Source: Desulfovibrio mangrovi
GTDB taxonomy: Bacteria > Desulfobacterota > Desulfovibrionia > Desulfovibrionales > Desulfovibrionaceae
Length of the DNA: 64,000 nucleotides
Reading direction: 5' to 3'
Assembly (NCBI RefSeq): GCF_026230175.1
Contig: NZ_CP104208.1
Span: forward strand, 2,170,001-2,234,000
This document shows, piece by piece, positions 1-8,526 of this stretch. The position numbers and the translations under genes are program-made. The notes below the pieces were generated by a model. It was not told the DNA's origin. It saw only the letters and a program-made list of their open reading frames with translations, and did no database searches. Position 1 is the first letter of the stretch; each line of letters opens with the position of its first letter.

Positions 1-1
1 G

Positions 2-805
2 CTGTACGACGAACCGTTCTCAGGTGTCGGTGTGGCAGACATGCTGGTCCTCATGGTGGTGGTGCTGGCCATTCTTCGTTTCGCCAGAAACAGGATCACC
101 CTGCAGCCGCCGAATCAGGGGGACACGCGCGCCCCCGCAGACCTTGATGCCTTCCGGCGGCAACGCAATGCCGACAATACCTTTGCGCAGCAGGACGAGG
201 AAGACTCTCCCCCCCGCCGCAAAGCCCCTCCCGTAGATATCCCTGATGATGAACCCAACCCGCATCTCTATGACCGGGCTGCGCAAATGTGGGGACACCT
301 GCAGGGAGAAGAATCTCAGAAGCCCCAGCGCAAGCGTTCAGAAGGCTTCACCGACAACCAGCCCGCGAAACGCGGAGACGACCTGCTGACCGCCCGAGAC
401 GCATATCAAACCGGGGATCAGCCTGATATTCCGGCCTCCTTTGACAAGGAAGATTTTCTTAAGGGCGCTAAAATGGTCTTTGCACGCCTGCAGCACAGCT
501 GGGATGCGCGAGACATGAACGACATAGCCCAGTTCACGACGCCGGAGGTACACGACGAGATCAAGCGGCAGGCGGCCCAGAGCCCCGAACCTTCCCGCTC
601 GGAACTCCTGCTCGTGAATGCCCGCATTCTTGAAGTAAAGGAAGACGAGCACGGCCTGCTTGCCACCGTCTTCTTCGACGTGCTCATGCGAGAGGACAAG
701 GATGGCGCTCAGACCGAGCAGGTGCGCGAAATCTGGCATTTCCTCAAGAGCGCCGAGTACGGGGGCATGTGGCGTCTGGACGGCATTGAACAGGTATCTG
801 CATAA
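2..805 (+). CDS. Tim44-like domain protein, 5' end outside window
   Basis: The frame is open to the first base of the window. The GTG at 32 follows in-frame codons that read like the usual glycine-rich stretch before the membrane helix of this family, so the true start is probably upstream. A hydrophobic segment (MLVLMVVVLAILRF) is followed by a long polar, Pro/Arg-rich linker. The C-terminal 110 residues or so (from about KEDFLKGAKMVFARLQ to the end) match the bacterial Tim44-like domain, including its helix-rich start and the final beta segment with W-R-L-D-G. Bacterial members are membrane-attached proteins of unclear function. The function is inferred from the fold only. Confidence 0.75.
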   Translation: MYDEPFSGVGVADMLVLMVVVLAILRFARNRITLQPPNQGDTRAPADLDAFRRQRNADNTFAQQDEEDSPPRRKAPPVDIPDDEPNPHLYDRAAQMWGHLQGEESQKPQRKRSEGFTDNQPAKRGDDLLTARDAYQTGDQPDIPASFDKEDFLKGAKMVFARLQHSWDARDMNDIAQFTTPEVHDEIKRQAAQSPEPSRSELLLVNARILEVKEDEHGLLATVFFDVLMREDKDGAQTEQVREIWHFLKSAEYGGMWRLDGIEQVSA

Positions 806-963
806 CCTGTCGCCCTCTTTTTTCCACTTTGGGCTTTGCATTTCAAAAACAGTCATTACTATAGGGTGATGGAAGAAGGACGCATCCGGCGACACGGCCG
901 GCAACGTCATGGCGCTTACCGGTAAGCCTGCGACAGACAGGCCGAAGACAGACGGAGGTATCC

Positions 964-2001
964 ATGTCCGCCCCCAAGGCGACCAGTCTCTCCCACTCCC
1001 GCCCCACTTCCGGAACGCCGCCCCAGACGGCCGGAGCTGACAATGCGCCACGCGCAACACAGCAGCCCACCGCAGCCACGGATGAATGCCTGCCTGCACT
1101 TACCGCTGAAAGTGCCGACTTTCTGGAACGCATAGGCAGCACGTTCAAAACCGGTGCACTGTTCCGCCTGGTGATCTCGGAAAAGGGCGAAAGAACCTTC
1201 ACCTTCCTCACTGACGGCTTCGAATCCCTGTTCGGGGTTCCTGCCGCTTCGGTTCTTGCCGATCCCAGCGCCGCTTATCGCCTTTTTCATCCTGAAGACG
1301 TGGCAGGACATATGTGGCGCGAGCTGCAAAGCGTGGAACATGATGAGCCTCTTGCTTCAGAGGTGCGTATGCAGTCCCTTGTCAGCGGCCTGCGCTGGGT
1401 ACAGTTCCGCGCCCAACCCGGGCATGACACAGCCGGCAACAGATGCCTTGACGGCATTCTCTTTGACGTCACCCTGCACAAGCAGGTGGAAGACCAGTTG
1501 CGTGAAATGGCAACAACCGACAGCCTTACCGGGCTGGCCAACCGGCGTCATTTCATGCAGTCGGCAGAACACGAACTGCACAGGGCCAACCGTTACCATC
1601 GCCCCATAAGCATGCTGATGGTAGATGCGGACCATTTCAAAAAGGTGAATGACACCTACGGACACGACGTGGGGGACATTGTCCTTACGGCACTGGCAAG
1701 AGACCTGCGCCAGAGTGCCCGCAGGCAGGATATCGTTGCCAGACTCGGGGGCGAGGAATTTGCCTTGCTCCTGCCCGAAACCCCGCATGACAAGGCCATG
1801 GAAATGGCCGAAAGACTGCGCGAGAGAATAGCGGACAATCAGATCAGCACCGGTACGGAAAACCTGAGCATTACCGTCAGCATCGGGGTTGCCACCTACA
1901 CGGGCGACGGAGACAGCATATCCCGCCTGATCAAACGGGCCGACGACGGCCTCTATGAAGCCAAGCAGTCAGGCCGCAACAAGGTCTGCTCCGTTTCCTG
2001 A
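964..2001 (+). CDS. PAS-GGDEF diguanylate cyclase
   Basis: This is a 345-residue soluble protein. A PAS_3-type sensor fold lies at about residues 55-165 and a GGDEF domain at about 178-340. The active-site motif is GGEEF near residue 262, preceded five residues upstream by an RxxD inhibitory site (RRQD). Both catalytic and product-inhibition features are therefore intact, and c-di-GMP synthesis from two GTP is expected. No membrane segment or signal peptide is visible, so the protein is cytoplasmic. The start ATG has a good ribosome site (GGAGG, 5 bases upstream). The gene is monocistronic and is followed by a strong hairpin shared with the convergent response regulator gene. Confidence 0.9.
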   Translation: MSAPKATSLSHSRPTSGTPPQTAGADNAPRATQQPTAATDECLPALTAESADFLERIGSTFKTGALFRLVISEKGERTFTFLTDGFESLFGVPAASVLADPSAAYRLFHPEDVAGHMWRELQSVEHDEPLASEVRMQSLVSGLRWVQFRAQPGHDTAGNRCLDGILFDVTLHKQVEDQLREMATTDSLTGLANRRHFMQSAEHELHRANRYHRPISMLMVDADHFKKVNDTYGHDVGDIVLTALARDLRQSARRQDIVARLGGEEFALLLPETPHDKAMEMAERLRERIADNQISTGTENLSITVSIGVATYTGDGDSISRLIKRADDGLYEAKQSGRNKVCSVS

Positions 2002-2019
2002 ATCATTTTTGCCAAACAA

Positions 2020-2043
2020 CAAGGCCGCCCATGGGCGGCCTTG
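2020..2043. terminator. bidirectional hairpin terminator
   Basis: A perfect GC-rich stem (AAGGCCGCCC / GGGCGGCCTT) with a tiny loop lies between the convergent GGDEF and LuxR-type regulator genes. It is placed to stop transcription from both sides. Confidence 0.8.
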
Positions 2044-2077
2044 TCAATTGCTATACCTCGGAACACCTCTGCAAAGA

Positions 2078-2746
2078 CTATCCTACTTCCTTGCGGCGCA
2101 GCACTATGCCGCGCTCCAGGGCAAGAGCCCGCAACTCTGCGGCGGAGTGCAGGTCAAGTTTCTGCATGAGATTTGAGCGATGCTTTTCCACCGTTTTCAC
2201 GCTCACCACAAGCATTTCAGCAATCTCCCTGTTCTTGTAGCCCTCTGATATCAACTGGAAGATTTCCTGTTCGCGCGATGTCAGCTGCATCCAGTCAGAA
2301 TTCCCCTGCGCCCCGCCACCGCTGAGATAGCCCCTGACGACATCTCCGGCGATTCCGGGAGAAAGATAGGATTTGCCTTCCAGCACGCTGTGTATGGCCA
2401 GCGAAAATTCCTCGTTCGAAGCGTCCTTGAGCATATAGCCGTCAGCTCCGGCCGCCAGCGCCGAATACACGTATTCGTTCGCCCCATGCACTGTCAGCAC
2501 AAGCACCTTTACTTCAGGATGGTGCTTCTTGATCAGCTTGGTCGCCTTCAGCCCATCCAGTCTGGGCATGGACAGGTCCATCAAAACCATATCCGGGCGA
2601 TACCGGTCACACATCTCCACAGCGACCTGACCATCGCTGGCTTCGCCCACTACAGCCACATTAGGCAGCGAGTGCAGCAAAGATTTAAGCCCCTCCCGGA
2701 GCAGCGCATGGTCTTCAGCGATAACTATTGAATATTGTTTACTCAT
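2078..2746 (-). CDS. NarL/LuxR-family response regulator
   Basis: This is a 222-residue response regulator. The receiver domain (about 1-125) has acidic residues E11/D12 and the phosphoacceptor D57 (MVLMDLS), and the conserved Lys follows in YMLKDAS. The LuxR-type helix-turn-helix is at about 155-200 (LTSREQEIF...NREIAEMLVVSVKTVEKHR). This architecture is typical of transcription activators controlled by HisKA_3 kinases. No such kinase lies beside it, so it is an orphan here. The next gene upstream is divergent. Confidence 0.9.
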   Translation of the reverse strand: MSKQYSIVIAEDHALLREGLKSLLHSLPNVAVVGEASDGQVAVEMCDRYRPDMVLMDLSMPRLDGLKATKLIKKHHPEVKVLVLTVHGANEYVYSALAAGADGYMLKDASNEEFSLAIHSVLEGKSYLSPGIAGDVVRGYLSGGGAQGNSDWMQLTSREQEIFQLISEGYKNREIAEMLVVSVKTVEKHRSNLMQKLDLHSAAELRALALERGIVLRRKEVG

Positions 2747-2985
2747 AAGTAGCCATCACTCCAATGGTTCACCCCATCAATATCTCACCCCCCCAACAAT
2801 CCCGCCTCCGGAGAATAGGGTACAGGCACAAACCCTACCATAAAAATACAGCGAGTCTCAATCCAAAAATACAGTCTTCACCCAATTTACGATTGTAAGC
2901 ACATTATGTTTTATTCTCATCTAAGCTGGGGAGCCTCCCCCGCTGGTCAGGGTGCAACTAGAAACATATGGAGGAGGGAAACAAC

Positions 2986-3255
2986 ATGAGAGAAACCGTA
3001 ACACGTATCACGCAAAACATGGTTCTCGGTGCCCGTCAATCCAAGTGGGTTGCAGAGCAAATCGGCAAACCCTATCCGACCATGATGCGCGAACTGAATC
3101 CTTACGATCAGTCGGCAAAACTGGGCGCTGATACTCTTCTGGAAATCATGCGCGTAACCAGGGACATCAGCGCTCTCGAATTCATGGCCAAAGAACTCGG
3201 CTATCAACTCGCCCCCGTGGAAAGCCGCAAAGCTTCGGGGCTAGGTGAAGAGTAG
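2986..3255 (+). CDS. phage CII-like regulatory protein
   Basis: This is an 89-residue protein. I chose the ATG at 2986 because GGAGGAGGG lies just before it; an in-frame ATG at 2968 would place that ribosome site inside the gene. The sequence resembles the phage regulatory CII family: a lambda-repressor-like helical fold with VAEQIGKPYPTMMRELNPYD, where the recognition helix would sit, followed by LGADTLLEIMRVTRDISALEFMAKELGY. It lies alone between a divergent response regulator and a two-component operon, with no phage structural genes near. The family match is by eye. Its target is unknown. Confidence 0.65.
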   Translation: MRETVTRITQNMVLGARQSKWVAEQIGKPYPTMMRELNPYDQSAKLGADTLLEIMRVTRDISALEFMAKELGYQLAPVESRKASGLGEE

Positions 3256-3288
3256 TCCTTCTTCCCCGCTCTTCACAGTGCTGCGCAT

Positions 3289-3321
3289 AAGCCGCCCCGG
3301 GCCGTTACCCGAGGGCGGCTT
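3289..3321 (+). terminator. hairpin between CII-like gene and two-component operon
   Basis: A stem AAGCCGCCC / GGGCGGCTT encloses a second CGGG/CCCG stem. No U-run follows, so it may act as a Rho-dependent or attenuating structure rather than a full terminator. Confidence 0.55.
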
Positions 3322-3371
3322 GGAGCCCCCGCGTCCTTCAGCGGCTATCAACACTTCAACGGGAGCTGCGC

Positions 3372-3776
3372 ATGAAGACGATCCTCATCACCGAAGACAA
3401 GCTGGAAGTCAGGGAACTGATCAAGGTCACCCTGCGTATCGGCGACTACAAGCTTCTGGAAGCCTCAAACGGCATGCAGGCCGTTGAGATGGCGCGAGAG
3501 CACACCCCCGACCTTATCCTCATGGATATCATGATGCCGGGCACCATTGATGGTCTTGAGGCTACCCGGCTCATCAAATCCGACCCTCAAACCCGGCGCT
3601 GCAAAATCATCATGCTGACTGCCAAAGGGCAACAGCAGGATGTAATTGCCGGAAAAGAGGCAGGAGCAGATGCTTACTTCATCAAGCCCTTCAGTCCTCT
3701 TGAACTCATCCAGCAGGTTGAGCTCCAGCTCCAGCAGGAGGCATCATGGGATACGGAGACATTGACAGCGCCGTAA
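3372..3776 (+). CDS. single-domain response regulator
   Basis: This is a 134-residue CheY-like receiver with no output domain. Acidic pocket residues are present near the start (TEDK), the phosphoacceptor is D52 (LILMDIMMPG), the Thr/Ser switch is in MLTAK, and the conserved Lys is K105 (YFIKPF). A short Glu/Gln-rich C-terminal tail extends past the receiver. The next gene starts inside it, 31 bases before its stop, so translation is coupled to the kinase that presumably phosphorylates it. Confidence 0.9.
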   Translation: MKTILITEDKLEVRELIKVTLRIGDYKLLEASNGMQAVEMAREHTPDLILMDIMMPGTIDGLEATRLIKSDPQTRRCKIIMLTAKGQQQDVIAGKEAGADAYFIKPFSPLELIQQVELQLQQEASWDTETLTAP

Positions 3777-4921
3777 GCCGCTCCCAGTTCCTCAAGTACG
3801 CTGAAGATCTTGCGGCTATCTACGGACTGGAACGGCAGCGTAGAGCAGAGTTGAAGAAGGCCTATCAGGGGCTCTCAGACCTTGTCCACGCAATGGGGGA
3901 CGGCGCGTTCATAGCCAATACCGAACGGAAGATCATGGAGATCAACCAGTCGGCCTGCTCCCTGCTGGGTAAGACTCGCGCAGAAACCATCAGCCAGCAT
4001 GTCAGCGAGCTGTTACGGCAGCCCACCACGGAGCGGGACTACAGCGTTCCTCCCGTTCCGCAACCGGTACTGCGGGGAGAAGTGCAGACCATCACCGGAG
4101 CCTCGGGCAAGATAATCCGCCTCATTCCCACCATGATGGAGAACGGCTGGCTGCTCTGCCTGCTGCGCGACGTGACGGAAGAGACGCGCATCATGAACCT
4201 CAAACAGGACTTTCTGGGACTGCTTTCACATGAACTGCGCACTCCGCTTACCGGCATTCTGGGATTCACCGAACTGCTCATGACCCGGAAGGAAACCATA
4301 ACCGGTGATGATGCAGAGGCCATCCTGAACATTCATGAGTCCGGCATGCGCATGTTCAAGATCGTGGATGAACTGCTCCGGTTCGCCATGCTGCAAAACG
4401 AACGGCATGAAATGCAGCAGGAACCCATGCAGCTTTCGCTGCTCATTCACAGCATCTTCGAACAAATGGCAAGACAGGCGCAGGAAAAGGGAGTTTCACT
4501 GTATCTTGATCACGACCTCTACTCCCCCATAATTCTCCGGGGCAATTCCGCCATGCTTCGGGAACTGTTCAAGAATGTCATTCACAATGCCATCATCTTC
4601 GGCAAGCAGGACGGCAACGTTGTTGTCCGTATACTTTCGACCTCACCGACGGAGGTCGTCATAGAGGTTGAAGACGACGGCATAGGCATTCCGCAAAACA
4701 TGCTTCACAAAGTTTTCGACAGTTTCTTCCAGGTGGAAGACACCATGAGCCGCAAGCATCAGGGGCTTGGCCTGGGACTCTCCATTGCCCAACTCATTGC
4801 CCGCATACATGGAGGCACCATATCTCTTAATAGCGAGCTGGATCACGGAACAACATGCACCATTACTCTCTCGCTCTCACATTGCACCCCGCAGTCTTCC
4901 TCCAAGGAGGTGAACGCATGA
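3746..4921 (+). CDS. PAS sensor histidine kinase
   Basis: This is a 391-residue soluble kinase with no transmembrane helix. It has a coiled N-terminal region, a PAS domain at about 45-145 (ends in the typical LLRDVTEE), HisKA with H162 (LLSHELRTPLTG), and HATPase_c at about 268-385 with the N box (KNVIHNAI), G1 box DDGIGIP and G2 box GLGLGLS. The start codon has AGGAGG upstream and overlaps the preceding regulator gene by 31 bases. The stop overlaps the next start (ATGA). The three genes are one translationally coupled unit. Confidence 0.92.
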   Translation: MGYGDIDSAVSRSQFLKYAEDLAAIYGLERQRRAELKKAYQGLSDLVHAMGDGAFIANTERKIMEINQSACSLLGKTRAETISQHVSELLRQPTTERDYSVPPVPQPVLRGEVQTITGASGKIIRLIPTMMENGWLLCLLRDVTEETRIMNLKQDFLGLLSHELRTPLTGILGFTELLMTRKETITGDDAEAILNIHESGMRMFKIVDELLRFAMLQNERHEMQQEPMQLSLLIHSIFEQMARQAQEKGVSLYLDHDLYSPIILRGNSAMLRELFKNVIHNAIIFGKQDGNVVVRILSTSPTEVVIEVEDDGIGIPQNMLHKVFDSFFQVEDTMSRKHQGLGLGLSIAQLIARIHGGTISLNSELDHGTTCTITLSLSHCTPQSSSKEVNA

Positions 4922-5766
4922 CTCCTGCAACCATGATAACCAGAAAGGGAACGCACCTGACAGGCGACTGCCTCCCGCCGCAACACCTGACAACAAGGGT
5001 AGACAGCCTCGTGAAACTGCACAGGCTGGAACGCCAACATGCAAACGACCTGCACTCGGGGGCCCTGATGCAGCAGCGTTTTCTCACGCCGCCGTCAGAA
5101 GTCTGCCGGACGCTGCAATCGTATGGCTATAACATGGCAGTACACAACCAAAGCCCGCACAAGGTGGCCGGCAACTTCATCTGCGCCCGCCCGCTGAATG
5201 ATGGTAACGCAGCCCTGCTTCTGGGAGCGACTGCGGGAAACGGCCTGTCTGCCGCCATGCTTTCCATCCGGGTGGCAACATTAGTACAGAGCCTTGCAAT
5301 AACCCAACCCGGCAGTTTTCTGGAATTCCTGCACAGGGATTTGAGCGAGCTGTTGCACTCAGGTACCTTTGTCACGGCAAGCTTTGCCATTCTCTCAGGC
5401 AACCAGGTGAGAATCGCCAACGCAGGGCAACCTCTGCCTCTTCTGCTGCGCAACGGCGCAACCACAGAGATAATGGTCTCCGGCATCCCGCTGGGGCTGC
5501 CGCTGGGGGCAGGACAATACCGGGATGTTACTCTTGAGCTGCAGGCCGGAGACAGAATCATTTTCTATACCGACGGAATAACCACCTCCCGCGACGCTTT
5601 TGACGGACGCCTGACCCAGCGCACCTTGCGCAACTGGCTGGAGCAGTATCCGACCATCTGCACGGCAGACCTGCTTGCAGAAACCGTAGGGGAAATCAGC
5701 CGGTTCACGGCCGGAGCACAGCAGCACAACGACATGTCCCTCATCATCATGGAATATCTCGGGTAA
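4918..5766 (+). CDS. SpoIIE-type PP2C phosphatase-like protein lacking metal ligands
   Basis: This is a 282-residue protein started at the ATGA overlap with the kinase, with AAGGAGG before it. The SpoIIE/RsbU fold runs from about residue 60 to the end. The family needs Asp residues to bind two metal ions. Here the first motif, normally GDF, is GNF (N86), and the second, normally GDVxGHG, is GATAGNG (A104). The third, FYTDG (D219), is intact. The last, normally DDxT, is NDMS (N271). Three of four expected ligands are therefore changed. It may be a pseudophosphatase that binds its partner without hydrolysis. Position after a regulator-kinase pair suggests it is that pair's output partner. Confidence 0.8.
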   Translation: MTPATMITRKGTHLTGDCLPPQHLTTRVDSLVKLHRLERQHANDLHSGALMQQRFLTPPSEVCRTLQSYGYNMAVHNQSPHKVAGNFICARPLNDGNAALLLGATAGNGLSAAMLSIRVATLVQSLAITQPGSFLEFLHRDLSELLHSGTFVTASFAILSGNQVRIANAGQPLPLLLRNGATTEIMVSGIPLGLPLGAGQYRDVTLELQAGDRIIFYTDGITTSRDAFDGRLTQRTLRNWLEQYPTICTADLLAETVGEISRFTAGAQQHNDMSLIIMEYLG

Positions 5767-5833
5767 AGCGCAAAGGCCATCGGGCGCCTTGCTGTCCGGC
5801 ATGGCTACTTGATAATTCCGGGGAAATGGCTCA

Positions 5834-6943
5834 GTGTCGCCGCACAAAATACGGAACCGCGCCATGCCCCAGAACAGATACACTCCCCCTGCCGCGAACG
5901 GCCACACCCTTGACCTTCAGGACACTCAGGACACGTCCATGCAGCAACCGGTCCTGCCGGACGGCATACGCAGCGCCGTTGTTCCTGATGCCTTGCACGG
6001 CCAAAGGCTGGACGCGGCTCTGGCTCTCTTCCTGCCCGATTCAGGCATACGCCAGCGCAGAAGACTGTTCGACACCCACACGATTCTGGTCAACGGGGCC
6101 CCGAAATCCAAGGGCTACTGCGTCAGCAGAGGCGACAGCATCCTGCTGGTTCCTCTGACGGAGAGCACTGCCGACCGCGCCACGTCCGACGGAAATGCCG
6201 TGCCCCCCACCGGCTCTGATGAAGACTACAGGCGACATGCACTGCAAGTCCGCATCGTGCAGCGGCAGGACAGTTTTGCGGCCATCTTCAAACCCGGCGG
6301 CATGCACACCGCACATATTGCGGGCGGACCGGAAAATTCGCTGGAAACCATGCTTCCCGAACTTTTTCCGGGCAACGAAAGCACCGCAACGCCTATACTG
6401 GTCAACCGGCTGGACCGCCTGACCTCCGGCATGGTCATAGTGGCATTCGGACAGGACAATGCGAACACTTTCAAACAGCTGGAAGACGGCGGGGAAGTGG
6501 AAAAACTCTACCTTGCTGTTGTTCACGGCGAACTCACGACCCCGCTGAACGTCCAAGCCGCATTGGATATGGCAAAACGCAAAACGACACGCGTGCTGGC
6601 AACGCCTGCAGAGGATCCTTTACGCCACACCGCCGTGCTCCCACTCGGGCGTGTCAGCGTGGACAATGTGGATACCACATGCACACTGGTCCTCGCCTCC
6701 ATCCGCAAAGGCGCGCGTCACCAGATCCGTGCCCACCTCGCCCATGCGGGGTACCCCATCGTAGGGGACCCTCTCTACGGCCACGCGGAGCAGTCATACG
6801 GAACAGCACATCCGCTGTATCTGCACCATTACCACATTGAATTTGGTGCGTTCAGCGCCACATGTCCTCCTCCTTCCGAATGGAGACAATGGGAGTCATG
6901 GCGCAATCAAGGCCTGCTTCTCCCGCAAAACACCAGTTCTTAG
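5834..6943 (+). CDS. RluA-family 23S rRNA/tRNA pseudouridine synthase
   Basis: This is a 369-residue protein: an S4-like RNA-binding segment at about 55-108 (LDAALALFLPDSGIRQRRRLFD) and a pseudouridine synthase 2 domain at about 140-340. The catalytic Asp is D194 in NRLDRLTSG; most relatives have His as the first residue of that motif. A later motif GARHQIRAHLAHAGYPIVGDPLYG is the standard C-terminal signature. The start is uncertain: GTG 5834, ATG 5864 and ATG 5939 are all possible and none has a strong ribosome site. The exact RNA target cannot be told from sequence. Confidence 0.85.
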   Translation: MSPHKIRNRAMPQNRYTPPAANGHTLDLQDTQDTSMQQPVLPDGIRSAVVPDALHGQRLDAALALFLPDSGIRQRRRLFDTHTILVNGAPKSKGYCVSRGDSILLVPLTESTADRATSDGNAVPPTGSDEDYRRHALQVRIVQRQDSFAAIFKPGGMHTAHIAGGPENSLETMLPELFPGNESTATPILVNRLDRLTSGMVIVAFGQDNANTFKQLEDGGEVEKLYLAVVHGELTTPLNVQAALDMAKRKTTRVLATPAEDPLRHTAVLPLGRVSVDNVDTTCTLVLASIRKGARHQIRAHLAHAGYPIVGDPLYGHAEQSYGTAHPLYLHHYHIEFGAFSATCPPPSEWRQWESWRNQGLLLPQNTSS

Positions 6944-7163
6944 CCCGCACTCCGAATACGGAAAACATAATTGCCGCATACATCTTTCGAACTGTGCGAC
7001 TTCGCACAGCTTAATGGATAGCCTTTTCTTCGTAATACCGCATGATTCCACATCTGCGCCCTCTGCGAAAGCATTGCAACTTGACCAGCAGCCCCCCGTC
7101 CAAAATAAAGCTTCAGATAATTTTATATTGATATTTTGTAGTGATTGTAAGAAAAGACCTTCT

Positions 7164-7192
7164 TTCATTGTATGAAATAATGTTCGTATACT
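7164..7192 (+). promoter_or_regulatory. candidate sigma-70 promoter for the lipoprotein operon
   Basis: TTCATT and TATACT are separated by 17 bases and end 26 bases before the CsgG-like start codon, in an AT-rich stretch. This is a by-eye match only. Confidence 0.5.
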
Positions 7193-7218
7193 GTTTACAT
7201 TCTTACTAAGGGGGCGAA

Positions 7219-8199
7219 ATGCACTCACTTCTCAAATACGCAGCAGCACTGCTGTCCATTATGGCACTGTGCTCTTGCGCAACGGTAAAAAAACCTGAAA
7301 AGATTGAAACCACTGCTCCCAAGCAGGTTGTCAGCCCCGCCGTAGCGGCTGAACAAAAGGAACAGTACAAGGGACTTAAAAGAAAAGTGGCCATTGCCCG
7401 CTTCTCCAACGAGACCAAGTACGGCCAGAGCTTTTTCCTGGATGACAACAATGATCGCATCGGCAAGCAGGCCGTGGACATTCTGTCCAACAAGCTGATG
7501 GAAACGGAAAAGTTCGTTCTGCTGGAGCGTGCCGACCTCGACAAGATTCAGAAGGAACTCGGCATCGGCGATGCAGCTCCCCTGAAGAATATGGCCGACT
7601 ACCTCATTGTGGGTTCCATCACCGAATTCGGCCGCAAGGAAACCGGCGACGTGGGCCTCTTCAGCCGCACCAAGAAGCAGGTAGCCTACGCCAAAGTGCA
7701 TATCCGCCTCATTGACGTTTATACCGGCGAGGTCATCTACTCCGAAGCGGGCGAAGGCGAGGCCTTCTCCGAAGCCGGCAGCATCATGGGGTTCGGTGCC
7801 CGCACCGGCTATGATTCCGCCATCAACGACAAAGCCATTGATGCCGCCATCACCGACCTTGCCTCGAATCTCATTGAAAACCTCATGAACAAGCCGTGGC
7901 GCAGTTACATCCTCAGTCACGAAGAAGGCATGTACATCATGGGCGGCGGCGCTTCGCAGGGCATCAAGGTTGGTGACCAGTTTGACGTGATTGCCGAAGG
8001 CAAGAAGGTCAAGAACCCGCAGACCAACACCATGATCACCCTGCCCGGCAAGAAGGTGGCCGCCATCAAGGTGCTGCAGACCTCCGGCTCCACCCCGGCA
8101 GATGAAATTTCGTTCTGCCAGCTTACCTCCGGCGACCTGAGCGCGTGGAACGCCAGCAAGGACTATTCCCCTCTCTTCATTCAGGCCACTGCGAGGTAA
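7219..8199 (+). CDS. CsgG-family lipoprotein
   Basis: This is a 326-residue lipoprotein precursor: a hydrophobic signal peptide ends at C20 (MALCSC), followed by Ala, which favours outer-membrane sorting. The CsgG/HfaB-type domain starts at about residue 55 with KVAIARFSNETKYG and continues through LLERADLDKIQKELG and DYLIVGSITEFG. CsgG itself forms the curli secretion pore, but no curli subunit genes are present. CsgG-type proteins followed by DUF4810 and DUF799 lipoproteins form a known three-gene set in other proteobacteria. This is the first gene of that operon, with a good ribosome site (AAGGGGG). Confidence 0.85.
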   Translation: MHSLLKYAAALLSIMALCSCATVKKPEKIETTAPKQVVSPAVAAEQKEQYKGLKRKVAIARFSNETKYGQSFFLDDNNDRIGKQAVDILSNKLMETEKFVLLERADLDKIQKELGIGDAAPLKNMADYLIVGSITEFGRKETGDVGLFSRTKKQVAYAKVHIRLIDVYTGEVIYSEAGEGEAFSEAGSIMGFGARTGYDSAINDKAIDAAITDLASNLIENLMNKPWRSYILSHEEGMYIMGGGASQGIKVGDQFDVIAEGKKVKNPQTNTMITLPGKKVAAIKVLQTSGSTPADEISFCQLTSGDLSAWNASKDYSPLFIQATAR

Positions 8200-8202
8200 G
8201 CC

Positions 8203-8526
8203 ATGAAACGTATTCTTTCCCTGCTCCTTGTCAGCCTCTTTCTTCTCGTTGCCGGTTGTGGCGCTCATGAAGGTGTTGTGCGCTCCCCTGAGGAGGCATG
8301 GATCAGCTTCGCCGGCGACACCCGCGGCGCCATACTCTCGCTTGACGGCGCAGAAGGCATCGAACTTCGTCCCGCAACCTATGCCAAGGATTCGTCCAGC
8401 AAGCGAAAGTGGTATCAGGTTGCCCCCGGCAAGCATTCCGTACGCATCATCCGCAACGGCAACGTTGTCGTAGACCGCGTCATTCTTGTGGATAAGGGCC
8501 AGACCAAGGAGATCTACATCCCATGA
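8203..8526 (+). CDS. small lipoprotein of the CsgG operon
   Basis: This is a 107-residue lipoprotein with lipobox VAGC (C19). The mature part is about 88 residues, mostly predicted beta strand, with a segment KWYQVAPGKHSVRIIRNGNVVVDR that resembles the PEGA-like or carbohydrate-binding-like beta folds used to present bulky charges at surfaces. I do not recognise a named family. It starts 3 bases after the CsgG-like gene and overlaps the next start by four bases (ATGA), so it belongs to the same operon. The usual three-gene set does not contain it. Confidence 0.75.
   Translation: MKRILSLLLVSLFLLVAGCGAHEGVVRSPEEAWISFAGDTRGAILSLDGAEGIELRPATYAKDSSSKRKWYQVAPGKHSVRIIRNGNVVVDRVILVDKGQTKEIYIP

Noticed and set aside
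7225-8436. Minus-strand frame opposite the CsgG-like gene
   Set aside because: Shadow of a lipoprotein gene with complete signal peptide and family motifs.
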